A stretch of DNA of 64,000 bases from Amia ocellicauda (GCF_036373705.1 NC_089863.1:1838444-1902443), one strand, 5' to 3'. Positions 1-9,695 are shown, counted from the first letter of the stretch. A program made the numbers and translations. The notes: generated by a model not told the origin, from the letters alone.

Positions 1-877
1 GCTCCCGTTCCACCACATCCCAAAGATGCTCTATTGGGTTGAGATCTGGTGACTGTGGGGGCCAGTTTAGTACAGTGAACTCATTGTCATGTTCAAGAAA
101 CCAATTTGAAATGATTCCACCTTTGTGACATGGTGCATTATCCTGCTGGAAGTAGCCATCAGAGGATGGGTACATGGTGGTCATAAAGGGATGGACATGG
201 TCAGAAACAATGCTCAGGTAGGCCGTGGCATTTAAACGATGCCCAATTGGCACTAAGGGGCCTAAAGTGTGCCAAGAAAACATCCCCCACACCATTACAC
301 CACCACCACCAGCCTGCACAGTGGTAACAAGACATGATGGATTCATGTTCTCATTCTGTTTACGCCAAATTCTGACTCTACCATCTGAATGTCTCAACAG
401 AAATCGAGACTCATCAGACCAGGCAACATTTTTCCAGTCTTCAACTGTCCAATTTTGGTGAGCTTGTGCAAATTGTAGCCTCTTTTTCCTATTTGTAGTG
501 GAGATGAGTGGTACCCGGTGGGGTCTTCTGCTGTTATAGCCCATCCGCCTCAAGGTTGTACGTGTTGTGGCTTCACAAATGCTTTGCTGCATACCTCGGT
601 TGTAACGAGTGGTTATTTCAGTCAAAGTTGCTCTTCTATCAGCTTGAATCAGTCGGCCCATTCTCCTCTGACCTCTAGCATCAACAAGGCATTTTCGCCC
701 ACAGGACTGCCGCATACTGGATGTTTTTCCCTTTTCACACCATTCTTTGTAAACCCTAGAAATGGTTGTGCGTGAAAATCCCAGTAACTGAGCAGATTGT
801 GAATTACTCAGACCGGCCCGTCTGGCACCAACAACCATGCCACGCTCAAAATTGCTTAAATCACCTTTCTTTCCCAT
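1..877 (-). CDS. Tc1-like transposase, N-terminal 292 codons (runs off window)
   Basis: DNA cut-and-paste transposase acting on its own terminal repeats. The frame opens at an ATG at 877 (MGKKGDLSNF) and stays open to the left edge, so the C-terminus is not visible. Compared with the copy at 2691-3731 I see only substitutions, for example H to R near residue 12, I to N near residue 25, S to R near residue 133 and Q to R just after the first catalytic Asp (WSDESR, the more usual family form). A second difference is GG in place of GP near residue 254. No stop or frameshift is visible, so this copy may also be coding-competent. The helix-turn-helix N-terminal domain precedes the DDE core. Confidence 0.85.
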   Translation of the reverse strand, partial: MGKKGDLSNFERGMVVGARRAGLSNSQSAQLLGFSRTTISRVYKEWCEKGKTSSMRQSCGRKCLVDARGQRRMGRLIQADRRATLTEITTRYNRGMQQSICEATTRTTLRRMGYNSRRPHRVPLISTTNRKKRLQFAQAHQNWTVEDWKNVAWSDESRFLLRHSDGRVRIWRKQNENMNPSCLVTTVQAGGGGVMVWGMFSWHTLGPLVPIGHRLNATAYLSIVSDHVHPFMTTMYPSSDGYFQQDNAPCHKGGIISNWFLEHDNEFTVLNWPPQSPDLNPIEHLWDVVERE

Positions 878-1022
878 TCAGACATTCAGTTTGGAGTTCA
901 GGAGATTGTCTTGACCAGGACCACACCCCTAAATGCATTGAAGCAACTGCCATGTGATTGGTTGGTTAGATAATTGCATTAATGAGAAATTGAACAGGTG
1001 TTCCTAATAATCCTTTAGGTGA

Positions 1023-1027
<5 letters not shown>
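1..1027 (-). mobile_element. Tc1/mariner (DD36E-type) element, partial at window edge
   Basis: Reverse-complement copy of the element at 2541-3765, cut by the left window edge. Its inner end carries the same terminal repeat (CCTAATAATCCTTTAGGTGA near 1003-1022) and abuts a TA target site that runs into a long (TA)n tract. By eye it matches the second copy at roughly 98 percent or better. The two copies lie head to head, about 1.5 kb apart. Confidence 0.92.

Positions 1028-1095
<68 letters not shown>
1026..1095. repeat. (TA)n microsatellite at transposon target site
   Basis: About 34 uninterrupted TA units directly abut the terminal repeat of the left Tc1 copy. Tc1 elements duplicate a TA target, so either the element inserted into a TA tract or the duplicated TA expanded afterwards. 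Confidence 0.95.
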
Positions 1096-1098
<3 letters not shown>

Positions 1099-1611
1099 TC
1101 AAACCCCGACCACTGACAGGCCCAGACCCCATAGCAAGGCCTCCGGATCACTGCCTGTGCTGTCTGGAGTGGCGGAGCACCTCAGCCATGGGGGAGAGCT
1201 GCTCTTGCCCTGGCTGTGCCCTGTGCTCGGTGCCAGTGGCGATGCAGAACAGCTCGCCTGCTCAAATATCACAGTCCCTGAGCTCTGATTGGCTGTGCTT
1301 GTCAATATGGTAGGGTTACAGTTTTCAGGAACAGTATTTTTTGCACTGATTTGCATTGATTTCATTTGCTTACATTCTAAAATGAGTTTGTTTGTGTGAA
1401 TACTCTCATCTACATTTTCTTTTTTGTTCTTGAATTGTACAGAATGTTCTCTTTTCATCCCACACTCCCTCGCCCATTTAATTGTTTTTATCAGCATGTT
1501 GAGTTATACATTTTTTTATTTCATTTTACAACTCATAACACTTTGAACCCATTGATACTAAAGCAGTATAGATTAACAGGATAGTACTTCAAACATCTGA
1601 AAGTAATAAAG
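1096..1611. other. Unassigned intergenic DNA
   Basis: No recognisable gene. A 132-codon minus-strand open frame (1099-1497) has no family features and low-complexity ends, so I treat it as chance. Confidence 0.5.
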
Positions 1612-2021
1612 TGTGGAAGGAAAGTTAGAAATTCCTCTCTCACAAGGCTTACTGCTTGAATACTTGGTCAAGCCAAGGGTCAGGCCAGAAGATAGCTTGA
1701 CCTCTGTTTAGTTTTATGATGTGCATCTGGGAGACGATGTCAAACAGTGCGATTTAAGTGTCAGCTCCCTAATCTATATATTGACCTTTGAACTGTTACC
1801 TATAGTGATATATCTTCTGCTTAGCTAGCTTTTACGATAACATAGAAATTACTTCTTAATTATTAACAGATCTTTGTTGACTTGTGTGTGTATAAAAGAC
1901 TTTGACTTTTTGTATGGAGTCAGAGCAACTTTGTAATCTCTTTGATTCACTGTTCCTCTCCACACTGCGTGTAATAAAGGCATTGCAATGAACACACTAA
2001 CCTGATTGAGTTTCTTCCACA
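1612..2021 (+). repeat. Putative solo LTR
   Basis: Begins TGTGGAAG and ends CTTCCACA, a perfect 8-base terminal inversion of the TG...CA type. It contains a TATA box (TATAAAAG near 1892) followed by a poly(A) signal (AATAAAG near 1972), the U3-R-U5 order expected of a retroviral or retrotransposon LTR. No coding sequence adjoins it and no clear target duplication is visible. Confidence 0.5.
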
Positions 2022-2061
2022 TTACCCATTGGATTTGGAATGGATTGTGTATTGGCTTAGT

Positions 2062-2300
2062 TTATAACCCTGGTTCCCTGAAAAAGACAGACCTGACCTG
2101 CCAATCAGTGAAAACTTGTACCAAAGCTGCCCAATAGGGGCCCTGCTAGGGGGAGGAGTCCTGCCCCACGTGCCTGTGAAGTGGCTCCTCCTCACAGTAT
2201 CAGTCTGCCATTTCTTCGTCATGAAGGGCGTCTGGCCAAGCGACCCCCTGAAGGGTACTGGCTGTCTTTCTTATTCAGGGAACAGGGGTTAAGATGATAA
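2062..2300. mobile_element. MITE-like inverted-repeat unit
   Basis: The left end (TTATAACCCTGGTTCCCTGA) is the imperfect reverse complement of the right end (TCAGGGAACAGGGGTTAAGA...ATAA). The unit is 239 bp with no coding capacity, the form of a small non-autonomous DNA element. DNA from 2301 to 2540 holds nothing I can name. Confidence 0.5.
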
Positions 2301-2540
2301 CCTAACATTTCCATTCAAGTAGAATGACAGCCATTACTGAATGGGAAGACTATACCAGAGCTGTCGTGAGTCCTGACACCTGATTTAAGCCCAGTCCCAT
2401 CATAACAAGTGCAGCAGAGCCTCATGGCACCCGAGGGCGAGCCGCCTGCAGTACCTGAGTGCCCAGCATGGGCCGCACCCGGTCTGCAACATTCAGGTGG
2501 TAGAACCTTGTTGGGGTAAAATTGCCCCCTATGTATTGTA

Positions 2541-3765
2541 TACACTCACCTAAAGGATTATTAGGAACACCTGTTCAATTTCTCATTAATGCAATTATCT
2601 AACCAACCAATCACATGGCAGTTGCTTCAATGCATTTAGGGGTGTGGTCCTGGTCAAGACAATCTCCTGAACTCCAAACTGAATGTCTGAATGGGAAAGA
2701 AAGGTGATTTAAGCAATTTTGAGCATGGCATGGTTGTTGGTGCCAGACGGGCCGGTCTGAGTATTTCACAATCTGCTCAGTTACTGGGATTTTCACGCAC
2801 AACCATTTCTAGGGTTTACAAAGAATGGTGTGAAAAGGGAGAAACATCCAGTATGCGGCAGTCCTGTGGGCGAAAATGCCTTGTTGATGCTAGAGGTCAG
2901 AGGAGAATGGGCCGACTGATTCAAGCTGATAGAAGAGCAACTCTGACTGAAATAACCACTCGTTACAACCGAGGTATGCAGCAAAGCATTTGTGAAGCCA
3001 CAACACGTACAACCTTGAGGCGGATGGGCTACAACAGCAGAAGACCCCACCGGGTACCACTCATCTCCACTAAAAATAGGAAAAAGAGTCTACAATTTGC
3101 ACAAGCTCACCAAAATTGGACAGTTGAAGACTGGAAAAATGTTGCCTGGTCTGATGAGTCTCAATTTCTGTTGAGACATTCAGATGGTAGAGTCAGAATT
3201 TGGCGTAAACAGAATGAGAACATGGATCCATCATGCCTTGTTACCACTGTGCAGGCTGGTGGTGGTGGTGTAATGGTGTGGGGGATGTTTTCTTGGCACA
3301 CTTTAGGCCCCTTAGTGCCAATTGGGCATCGTTTAAATGCCACGGCCTACCTGAGCATTGTTTCTGACCATGTCCATCCCTTTATGACCACCATGTACCC
3401 ATCCTCTGATGGCTACTTCCAGCAGGATAATGCACCATGTCACAAAGGTCCAATCATTTCAAATTGGTTTCTTGAACATGACAATGAGTTCACTGTACTA
3501 AACTGGCCCCCACAGTCACCAGATCTCAACCCAATAGAGCATCTTTGGGATGTGGTGGAACGGGAGCTTCGTGCCCTGGATGTGCATCCCACAAATCTCC
3601 ATCAACTGCAAGATGCTATCCTATCAATATGGGCCAACATTTCTAAAGAATGCTTTCAGCACCTTGTTGAATCAATGCCACGTAGAATTAAGGCAGTTCT
3701 GAAGGCGAAAGGGGGTCAAACACAGTATTAGTATGGTGTTCCTAATAATCCTTTAGGTGAGTGTA
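2541..3765 (+). mobile_element. Complete Tc1/mariner DD36E element (Incomer-like)
   Basis: A 1225-bp element bounded by perfect inverted repeats of 31 bp (TACACTCACCTAAAGGATTA at the left; reverse complement at the right) and flanked by TA on both sides (2539-2540, 3766-3767). It encodes one uninterrupted transposase. The spacing between the second catalytic Asp and the Glu is 36 residues, the signature of the DD36E 'Incomer' branch rather than the 34 residues of Sleeping Beauty-type Tc1 elements. The terminal repeats are short and simple, not the long IR/DR form. Intact ends plus intact ORF suggest recent activity. Confidence 0.93.
2691..3731 (+). CDS. Tc1-like DD36E transposase, intact
   Basis: 346-residue transposase that excises and reinserts the element at TA sites. 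Residues 1-115 hold the bipartite paired-like helix-turn-helix DNA-binding region (LLGFSRTTISRVYKEW at 31-46). A GRVRIW stretch (166-171) and a glycine-rich segment (190-193) follow. The catalytic triad is D155 in WSDES, D246 in QQDNAPCH and E283 in SPDLNPIEHLW. Length is normal for the family, and no stop or frameshift is present. Residue 158 is Gln where the family usually has Arg (ESRF), and residue 254 is Pro where the sister copy has Gly, so catalytic fitness is not certain. The start chosen is the first ATG, about 150 bp from the left terminus. Confidence 0.95.
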   Translation: MGKKGDLSNFEHGMVVGARRAGLSISQSAQLLGFSRTTISRVYKEWCEKGETSSMRQSCGRKCLVDARGQRRMGRLIQADRRATLTEITTRYNRGMQQSICEATTRTTLRRMGYNSRRPHRVPLISTKNRKKSLQFAQAHQNWTVEDWKNVAWSDESQFLLRHSDGRVRIWRKQNENMDPSCLVTTVQAGGGGVMVWGMFSWHTLGPLVPIGHRLNATAYLSIVSDHVHPFMTTMYPSSDGYFQQDNAPCHKGPIISNWFLEHDNEFTVLNWPPQSPDLNPIEHLWDVVERELRALDVHPTNLHQLQDAILSIWANISKECFQHLVESMPRRIKAVLKAKGGQTQY

Positions 3766-3767
3766 TA

Positions 3768-5566
3768 CCCACTGTATAATACTCTGCATGTTGGGAGAAC
3801 AGAGTACAAGGATTTTTATATAACATATTCATAGTATAGTACATATTTGGTAGGCATACTGATTATTTAACTTACTGTAACCATGGAACTCAATGTATTG
3901 TATTCTTATTGTAGGATTAGATTAGAACAGACACTGCAGATTTGACATTGACATATCTCACTGGAAATGTTACTGTGGCAAGGGGGGCTGAAATTTGTAA
4001 TTATTGCAGAAATTAAAAGGGCCTCAAATTCAACTCCAGTTAATGTCAAATCCCCCGCGCTCTCTCCCTCTCTCTCTCTCTCTGATCAGCTGTTGGAGGA
4101 CTTCCATTCTTCCAAAATGAAAAGTTACTCTCTTTTGTGCCTCTTTTCTCATCTATTCCATCTCTCTCTCTCTCTCAGCAGGAGCAAGAGCGTAGTCCTC
4201 CCTCACAGCAGCACTTTCACTTTCTCTCTCAGCTCATCCTTCCTGCCATGTCTCTCTTCCTCTCCAGTGTCTTGTGGAGAGATGGGTGCTGGAGCCCCTG
4301 CAGGCCTGGAGTTTCACTGCACACCTACTGCACACTTACTGCACTACTTCACACCTACTGCACTACTGCACACCTACTGCACTGCACACCTACTGCCCTA
4401 CTGCACACCTACTGCACTGCACACTTACTTAACACCTACTGCACACCTATTGCACCCACTCAAGTCGCCGCGGCTAAGTATCGCTTTCTCTCTCGCGTTT
4501 CCTTGTTTAGTTAAGTTACATTGACTGTTTATGTGGTTTGTTCTTTAGCTGTTGTATATCTTGCACCTGTTTTGTAGTAAGAGAAGCGACTGTTTGTTAG
4601 TGAATTTAGCCAGTAACCCAGCGCACTCGACACGCCCTGTCTGCAATCAGAAGCGTTGCACTGTGTAGGCTGTGATTATTTAGCATTTGTTTAACATTAC
4701 TACGAGCTATTGTTCAGTGTAACTGCGTGTGTCTGGCACTGTCTTTGTCTGTATTCAGATATTAAGCGGCCAATAATTGTGCTATTAGCAGTCCTGCGTG
4801 GGATAGAGGGCCATCCTGTGTCATTCAACGTAACACGGGTGTGCACTGTCCTCATTAGTTACAGGTGATGTATTTAACCACCCCCCACACCTCTGCGCCA
4901 GCAGTCAGCGCCAGCAGCCTTCAGTGCCCCCCTTCCAAAGAACTTAATCTAGTTCTATTCCTCCCATAGTGTAATTATAGTGGACATTTTTATTACCTGC
5001 ATGTATTACCTTGCACTTGTTCACACTGAAGTTCATCTGCCAGGTGTCGGCCCACACCTGAATATTATGCAACTTTTTTGTTGCTTCCTTCTGGTGAGAA
5101 GCAAACTGAGGAGAGGTTAACCAAAAGTGGAGAAGAGACAGCAGGGGATGTCTTTACTTGCTGAAGGAGCCCCAGTGTGTTTATACCATCTCTGAACCTA
5201 GAAAGAAAAAGTGGAACAGGTTTTCACAATAATGAACAGATGCATCAAATGTTAGATTGAAGACATGTAAAGTATGACAACAAATTTCAAAAACACATGG
5301 AATGTATAAAACAAAAGCACATGTCTGGCCAAGACAGGACAATCAGTGCTGGCAGAATATAAATATACCAGGTGCACAATAAAAGGTCCACTCCTGTGTG
5401 AGTGTGTGTATGAGATCTGTATAGGCAGACATAACAGTCCCAATCTATATTTATCCACATTCATATTTGTAAGTGTCATTCAACATCACTATAACAATCT
5501 TATTCTAAACAGTGAACTTACAAAAATAGGTTTAATTAACAAAAAAAGAGAATATACAATACCAAG
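3768..5566. other. Intergenic, repeat-containing
   Basis: No supported gene. Holds short (CT)n tracts near 4065-4083 and 4160-4176, the ACACCTACTGC minisatellite at 4317-4453 and otherwise unique AT-rich DNA. Open frames across 3967-4514 only translate the low-complexity tracts. Confidence 0.6.
4317..4453. repeat. ACACCTACTGC minisatellite
   Basis: About ten imperfect tandem copies of an 11-16 bp unit (ACACCTACTGC, sometimes followed by ACTAC or AC). Confidence 0.85.
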
Positions 5567-5925
5567 TGTAACACGGCTGGGGGTTGGGACGTGTTGACAC
5601 GGGGTCAAGGTTAGTGCACAGGGAGACAGACAAACCAGGAAGCCACAGTTGGGTTGAAAAACTGAGCGTTCCGTTATTTTATTAACGGCAGTTGGTTTGC
5701 GAGACGGAGTCTTGTAAAGAATTTAAAAAAAAAGGAAAAACAAAACAAAACAAAAAGAAACCTATACTCCGTGCTCGGGTCTGGCTAACCTCTTTCTGGG
5801 CGTCGGCCTTAACTAGCTCCGGACCTCTGAGAGGCTTACCGGGTTATGAAATAAAAGAAACAAAACAAATAGGAAGAAGGAAGGCTCTTGTTCTTTGGCC
5901 GGTTCAGGTTCAGGTTCAGGTTCAG
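5567..5925 (-). repeat. 3' LTR remnant, one side missing
   Basis: Matches the first ~360 bp of 9097-9695, but stops inside a GGTTCA hexamer tract, where it is joined directly to copied gag DNA. The rest of the LTR is absent. The six bases just outside (ACCAAG) equal those at the LTR/primer-site junction of the other LTR, so this end may carry copied junction sequence rather than a true insertion boundary. Confidence 0.75.
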
Positions 5926-6294
5926 GAGTCCTGCCTCTCTTTCTGGGCTTTTCTATGGTTTCACTCCTTGGGGTTTGTCAGACTTGGGGCCTCGTAATAA
6001 CTCCACGGTGGCTTGGTGGCACTCCACTAGTTCCACCAGCTGATCTACGGACGTAGGGTCCCCTTGACTCACCACTTTCTTCATCTCCCATGGTAGTGCT
6101 CTCAAATAGCGGTCCATGACAATCCTCTCCAGGACCGCAGAAATTCCTCCTTGTTCCGGCTGCAACCATTTCTTGGTGAGGCGGATGAGATCATGCATCT
6201 GGGCTCTGGGTGATTGTCCACTCTGGAAGGTCCAGGCATGGTAGCGCTGCGCTTGTCGACCCTGCTGCACTTGACCCAAAAGAACCTCTCTCCC
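5926..6294. repeat. Copied gag segment plus inverted protease segment
   Basis: 5926-6253 is a near-exact direct copy of gag 8296-8620. 6255-6294 reproduces protease 7956-7995 in the opposite orientation. Junctions fall at short shared words (for example GTCCT at the LTR/gag join). This replaces RT and RNase H. Confidence 0.85.
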
Positions 6295-6295
6295 T

Positions 6296-6349
6296 CTTCT
6301 GCACTTCGCTCCTGATGGCCTCTCGTCTGGCCTCGGGTACCCTGTAGGG
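6296..6349 (-). pseudogene. Reverse transcriptase N-terminal remnant
   Basis: Directly after the integrase tail, another frame reads PYRVPEARREAIRSEVQK, the usual opening of gypsy reverse transcriptase. This places RT after integrase (Gmr1 order). The frame stops matching at 6295, where the inverted protease segment begins; fingers, palm, YxDD and RNase H are all absent. Confidence 0.75.
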
Positions 6350-6364
6350 TCTCTTTTCTTCTCC

Positions 6365-7821
6365 CAGGTTGCCTCACTTTATAATTCATCTCGCCAACTT
6401 TCTCAGTTATTTCATACAGACCTTGCCAGGTAGCCAGGAACTTACACTCTGCCGTGGGGATGAGAACTATGACCCTTTCTCCGACCTGGAATTCCTGTGG
6501 CTGAGCAACCATTATAAGCTTGCTGCTGGGCATGTTGAGCTTTTTCCATGTTTTCTTTTACAATCGGCATGATTTGTTCCATTCTGGTTTTCATCCCCTC
6601 GATGTGTTCAATCAGGGTTCTGTGTGGGCAGGGCTGCTCCTCCCATGATTCTTTGGCTATATCCAGTAGGCCACGTGGTCTTCGGGCATATAGCAACTCA
6701 AAAGGGGAGAATCCTGTGGATGCCTGCGGGACCTCCCGGATGGCAAACATGAGGTATGGCAGCAGTTGGTCCCAGTTCTTCCCATCCTTCTCTATAACCT
6801 TGTGCAACATGCTTTTGAGAGTCTCGTTGAACCATTCCACCAATCCATCTGTTTGGGGGTGGTACACAGACGTCCTTAGCTGTTTCACCTGCATGAGGCG
6901 ACAAAGGTCTTTCATCAGCCGAGACATGAAGGGGGTTCCTTGGTCAGTCAGTATCTCTTTCGGTATGCCAATTCGGCTGAACAGCAAGAAAAGTTATTTG
7001 GAAATGGTTTTAGAGGACATATTGCGCAAGGCCACGGCTTCGGGGTATCGTGTGGCATAATCCAGTATAACCAGGATGTACTGGTGTCCCCGGTTTGTCT
7101 TCACTAATGGCCCCACCAAGTCCATCCCAATCCTGTCAAAAGGGGTTTCTATTATGGGTAGAGGTACAAGGGGGTTACGTTGAACTGGTCGAGGAGCCGT
7201 CTTCTGGCACCTCGGGCAGGAGCGGCAATACCGTTCCACAGCCTTGTAAACACCTGGCTAAAAAAATCAAGTAAGAATTCGCTCTCTGGTCTTCTCCTCT
7301 CCCAAGTGTGCCCCCAAGACATGGCTGTGGGCCAGCTGCAGGACGGTTGGTTGATAGGCCGCAGGTACAAGCAGTTGTTCAATAACCTCATTGTTTTTCT
7401 TGCTTATTTGATAAAGCAACCCATTCTTGACAGCAAAATGGGGATATGTCAAAGGGAGCCTATCATCCGGCTGTCTATCCTCCAGAACTTTCACATTTTT
7501 CAGTGCGTTGGCTAGATTAGGGTCATTCAACTGGGCTGTGCCAAATTGGCCTCGAAGGGATGGGGCCGATGTTTCCATTTGGTCCAGCTCTTCATTCTCA
7601 GGGAATCCCGGAGCTACATTGTCCAGTAACCCCACCCCTGTCCTTTTGTCAATGAGGGCCGTCTCCCCATCCTCCTCCGAGGATTCCCTCTCCGAGTCGG
7701 CATCTCCCTGGAAGACCTGAAATGAAGGAGGATTATGACGAGCCCATTTTGTGGTTTTGATTAACACTTTTCTTTTCCTTTTGGTCATTGTTTTACCTGC
7801 TGTTTCGCTGTCTCTCACCAT
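6365..7821 (-). pseudogene. Integrase of Gmr1-like element, decayed
   Basis: The frame starting at 7821 has an acidic linker, then the HHCC zinc-binding pre-domain (HSHVLGAH ... CRSCPRCQK), the catalytic core with Asp in GMDLVGPL, Asp in LTDQGTPF and Glu in DGLVEWFNETL, and a C-terminal GPY/F-like region (CKFLATWQGLYEITEKVGEM). At least three in-frame stops (near 7267, 7257 and 6994) and one frameshift near 6510 inactivate it. Two of the stops look like C-to-T or G-to-A changes, consistent with neutral decay. A Trp replaces the usual Arg after the catalytic Glu. In gypsy elements integrase inserts element cDNA. Confidence 0.85.
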
Positions 7822-8048
7822 GTTACCGGGTTCCCTTCAGGCTTCTTCCCAAAGTGCATGGAAAAGTGTACAGTCACGCCCCGGGGTGTGGCTAACGTCA
7901 CCCGAGTGGTTGGATAACTTCTGGTGTCCCCATGGATGCAGGAAAGGGAGAGAGGTTCTTTTGGGTCAAGTGCAGCAGGGTCGACAAGAGACCGTTGGAC
8001 CAATGTGACCATGCTTCCCGAGTCGATCAGTGGCCTCTGACAGAACAT
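7815..8048 (-). pseudogene. Retrotransposon aspartic protease, truncated
   Basis: A 77-codon frame after gag contains the aspartic-protease active-site motif LIDSGSMVTLV. It ends soon after the flap region, without the C-terminal hydrophobic motif usual in the family, so the protease is incomplete. It processes Gag-Pol in intact elements. Confidence 0.7.
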
Positions 8049-9037
8049 TCTGGTGGGGGTTCCACTCCGGTTTCCAGGAAGGTGGTCAAGAGATTACAGC
8101 CCTTACTTTCCGAGTGTCTGGAAGAAGATTCAGTTGGCATGGGGACATCATTCAGGTGGCATTGCCATGCGATATGTCCTGTCTCCCCACAGTGGTGGCA
8201 CGTCCGAGCATCTCGGTCAACTAGGCCCCTCGACCCCTTTCCTTGTTGTCGAGGTCCCTTTTCCTTGCCTCTTTCGTAGTTCCAACTAGGTCGGAGTCCT
8301 GCCTCTCTTTCTGGGCTTTTCTTTGGTTTCACTCCTTTGGGTTTGTCAGACTTGGGGCCTCGTAATAACTCCACGGTGGCTTGGTGGCACTCCACTAGTT
8401 CCACCAGCTGATCTACGGACGTAGGGTCCCCTTGACTCACCACTTTCTTCATCTCCCATGGTAGTGCTCTCAAATAGCGGTCCATGACAATCCTCTCCAG
8501 GACCGCAGAAATTCCTCCTTGTTCCGGCTGCAGCCATCTCTTGGTGAGGCGGATGAGATCATGCATCTGGGCTCTGGGTGATTGTCCACTCTGGAAGGTC
8601 CAGGCATGGTAGCGCTGCGCTCTCACATACGGGTTAAGGCCAATACGTTTCAGTATTTCAGCCTTGAGGGTGTCATACACTCGTGCGGTCTCTGCCTCGA
8701 GGTCGTGGTACGTCTTTTGTGCTTCCCCCGTTAGAAATGGTGCGATCAGCCCAGCCCACTGGTCTTTTGGCAATTTCTCTCGCTCCGCAGTCCTTTCAAA
8801 GACACTCAGGTACGCCTCCACGTCATCATGTTCATTCATTTTAGGGATAAAGCTTGCCACTTTATTCCTAGAGGGAGATTGTTGTGAGCCCCATCCAGCA
8901 GCAGTCAATCTCTCTGTGAGGCGTCGCAGCTCACCCTGCAGCATTGTTGTATTCCGACACTGCTCCTGGATTAACTCGTGAGTCGAGGCACATTGAGCGA
9001 GATTGGCTTCTACAAGTTGTTTAAGTATTGCTTCCAT
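8027..9037 (-). CDS. Gag of Gmr1-like element (SCAN-like, CCHC)
   Basis: 336-codon open frame. It starts with a short coiled segment (residues 1-45). Residues 65-135 look like a retrotransposon gag capsid fold (WAGLIAPFLTGEAQKTY). Residues about 138-225 resemble the SCAN oligomerisation domain (ILERIVMDRYLRALPWEMKK type pattern), and a CCHC zinc knuckle follows with C280, C283, H288 and C293. Gag packages element RNA in cytoplasmic particles. Its 3' end overlaps the protease frame by 22 bases, as expected for frameshift expression. The frame is undamaged, unlike the downstream pol. Part of it is duplicated at 5926-6253. Confidence 0.85.
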   Translation of the reverse strand: MEAILKQLVEANLAQCASTHELIQEQCRNTTMLQGELRRLTERLTAAGWGSQQSPSRNKVASFIPKMNEHDDVEAYLSVFERTAEREKLPKDQWAGLIAPFLTGEAQKTYHDLEAETARVYDTLKAEILKRIGLNPYVRAQRYHAWTFQSGQSPRAQMHDLIRLTKRWLQPEQGGISAVLERIVMDRYLRALPWEMKKVVSQGDPTSVDQLVELVECHQATVELLRGPKSDKPKGVKPKKSPEREAGLRPSWNYERGKEKGPRQQGKGSRGLVDRDARTCHHCGETGHIAWQCHLNDVPMPTESSSRHSESKGCNLLTTFLETGVEPPPECSVRGH

Positions 9038-9096
9038 TTTCCAAGGTGACAGGTCTGTCTATGAACCACCAGAGCCTGTCCGCATTCTCCACCAAG

Positions 9097-9695
9097 TGTA
9101 ACACGGCTGGGGGTTGGGACGTGTTGACACGGGGTCAAGGTTAGTGCACAGGGAGACAGACAAACCAGGAAGCCACAGATGGGTTGAAAAACAGAGCGTT
9201 CCGTTATTTTATTAACGGCAGTTGGTTTGCGAGACGGGGTCTTGTAAAGAATAAAAAAAAAGGAAAAACAAAACAAAACAAAAAGAAACCTATACTCCGT
9301 GCTCGGGTCTGGCTAACCTCTTTCTGGGCGTCGGCCTTAACTAACTCCGGACTTCTGAGAGGCTTACCGGGTTAGGAAACAAAAGAAACAAAACAAATAG
9401 GAAGAAGGAAGGCTCTTGGTCTTTGGCCGGGTCAGGGTCAGGGTCAGGGTCAGGGTCAGGGTCAGGGTCAGGGTCAGGGTCAGGGTCCTTATTTCCAACT
9501 CCCTCCTTTCCTCCCTGTTGTACTCCCTCTCAAACAAAGGAAACCCATCCCCTTATGTAGGAAGTTTAGTTAGGTTAACGAGCACCAGGTGTGGTGGACT
9601 CCAATCACCTGCACCTGTTGTGAGGCTGGGATCTTCTCCATGTAGGGACGCATTTCCACCTATAGTACCTCCCATCCAAGATCATTCCCCTTACA
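9097..9695 (-). repeat. 5' LTR of the gypsy element
   Basis: Plus-strand sequence starts TGTAACACGG and a plausible end is CCCCTTACA near 9695, giving short inverted termini. It carries about ten GGGTCA hexamers at 9427-9487, which sit inside the LTR. The first 360 bp match 5567-5925 closely. The outer end is my inference; no target duplication was found. Confidence 0.6.

Larger units (their letters stand above)
5567..9695 (-). mobile_element. Defective Gmr1-like Ty3/gypsy LTR retrotransposon
   Basis: Minus-strand element with related LTR sequence at both ends (9097-9695, and a truncated 5567-5925). Order on the minus strand is gag with SCAN-like domain and CCHC knuckle, protease, integrase, then a few codons of reverse transcriptase. 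Integrase before reverse transcriptase is the unusual domain order described for the Gmr1 group of deuterostome gypsy elements, and SCAN-like gag is known from the same group. Nearly all of RT/RNase H is missing and is replaced by copied gag and inverted protease pieces (5926-6294). Next to the 5' LTR a putative primer-binding site (TGGTGGAGAATGCGGAC on the minus strand) resembles the complement of a tRNA-Ala 3' end. Confidence 0.85.

Noticed and set aside
518..957. Plus-strand open frames across the left transposon
   Set aside because: They are antisense shadows of the minus-strand transposase; the same peptides appear on the opposite strand of the second copy.
1892..1990. Host promoter with TATAAAAG
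   Set aside because: TATA and the poly(A) signal lie between TGTGGAAG and CTTCCACA ends, so an LTR explains them better.
9427..9487. Telomere-like hexamer array
   Set aside because: The unit is GGGTCA, not TTAGGG, and it lies within a retrotransposon LTR, so it is not an interstitial telomere.
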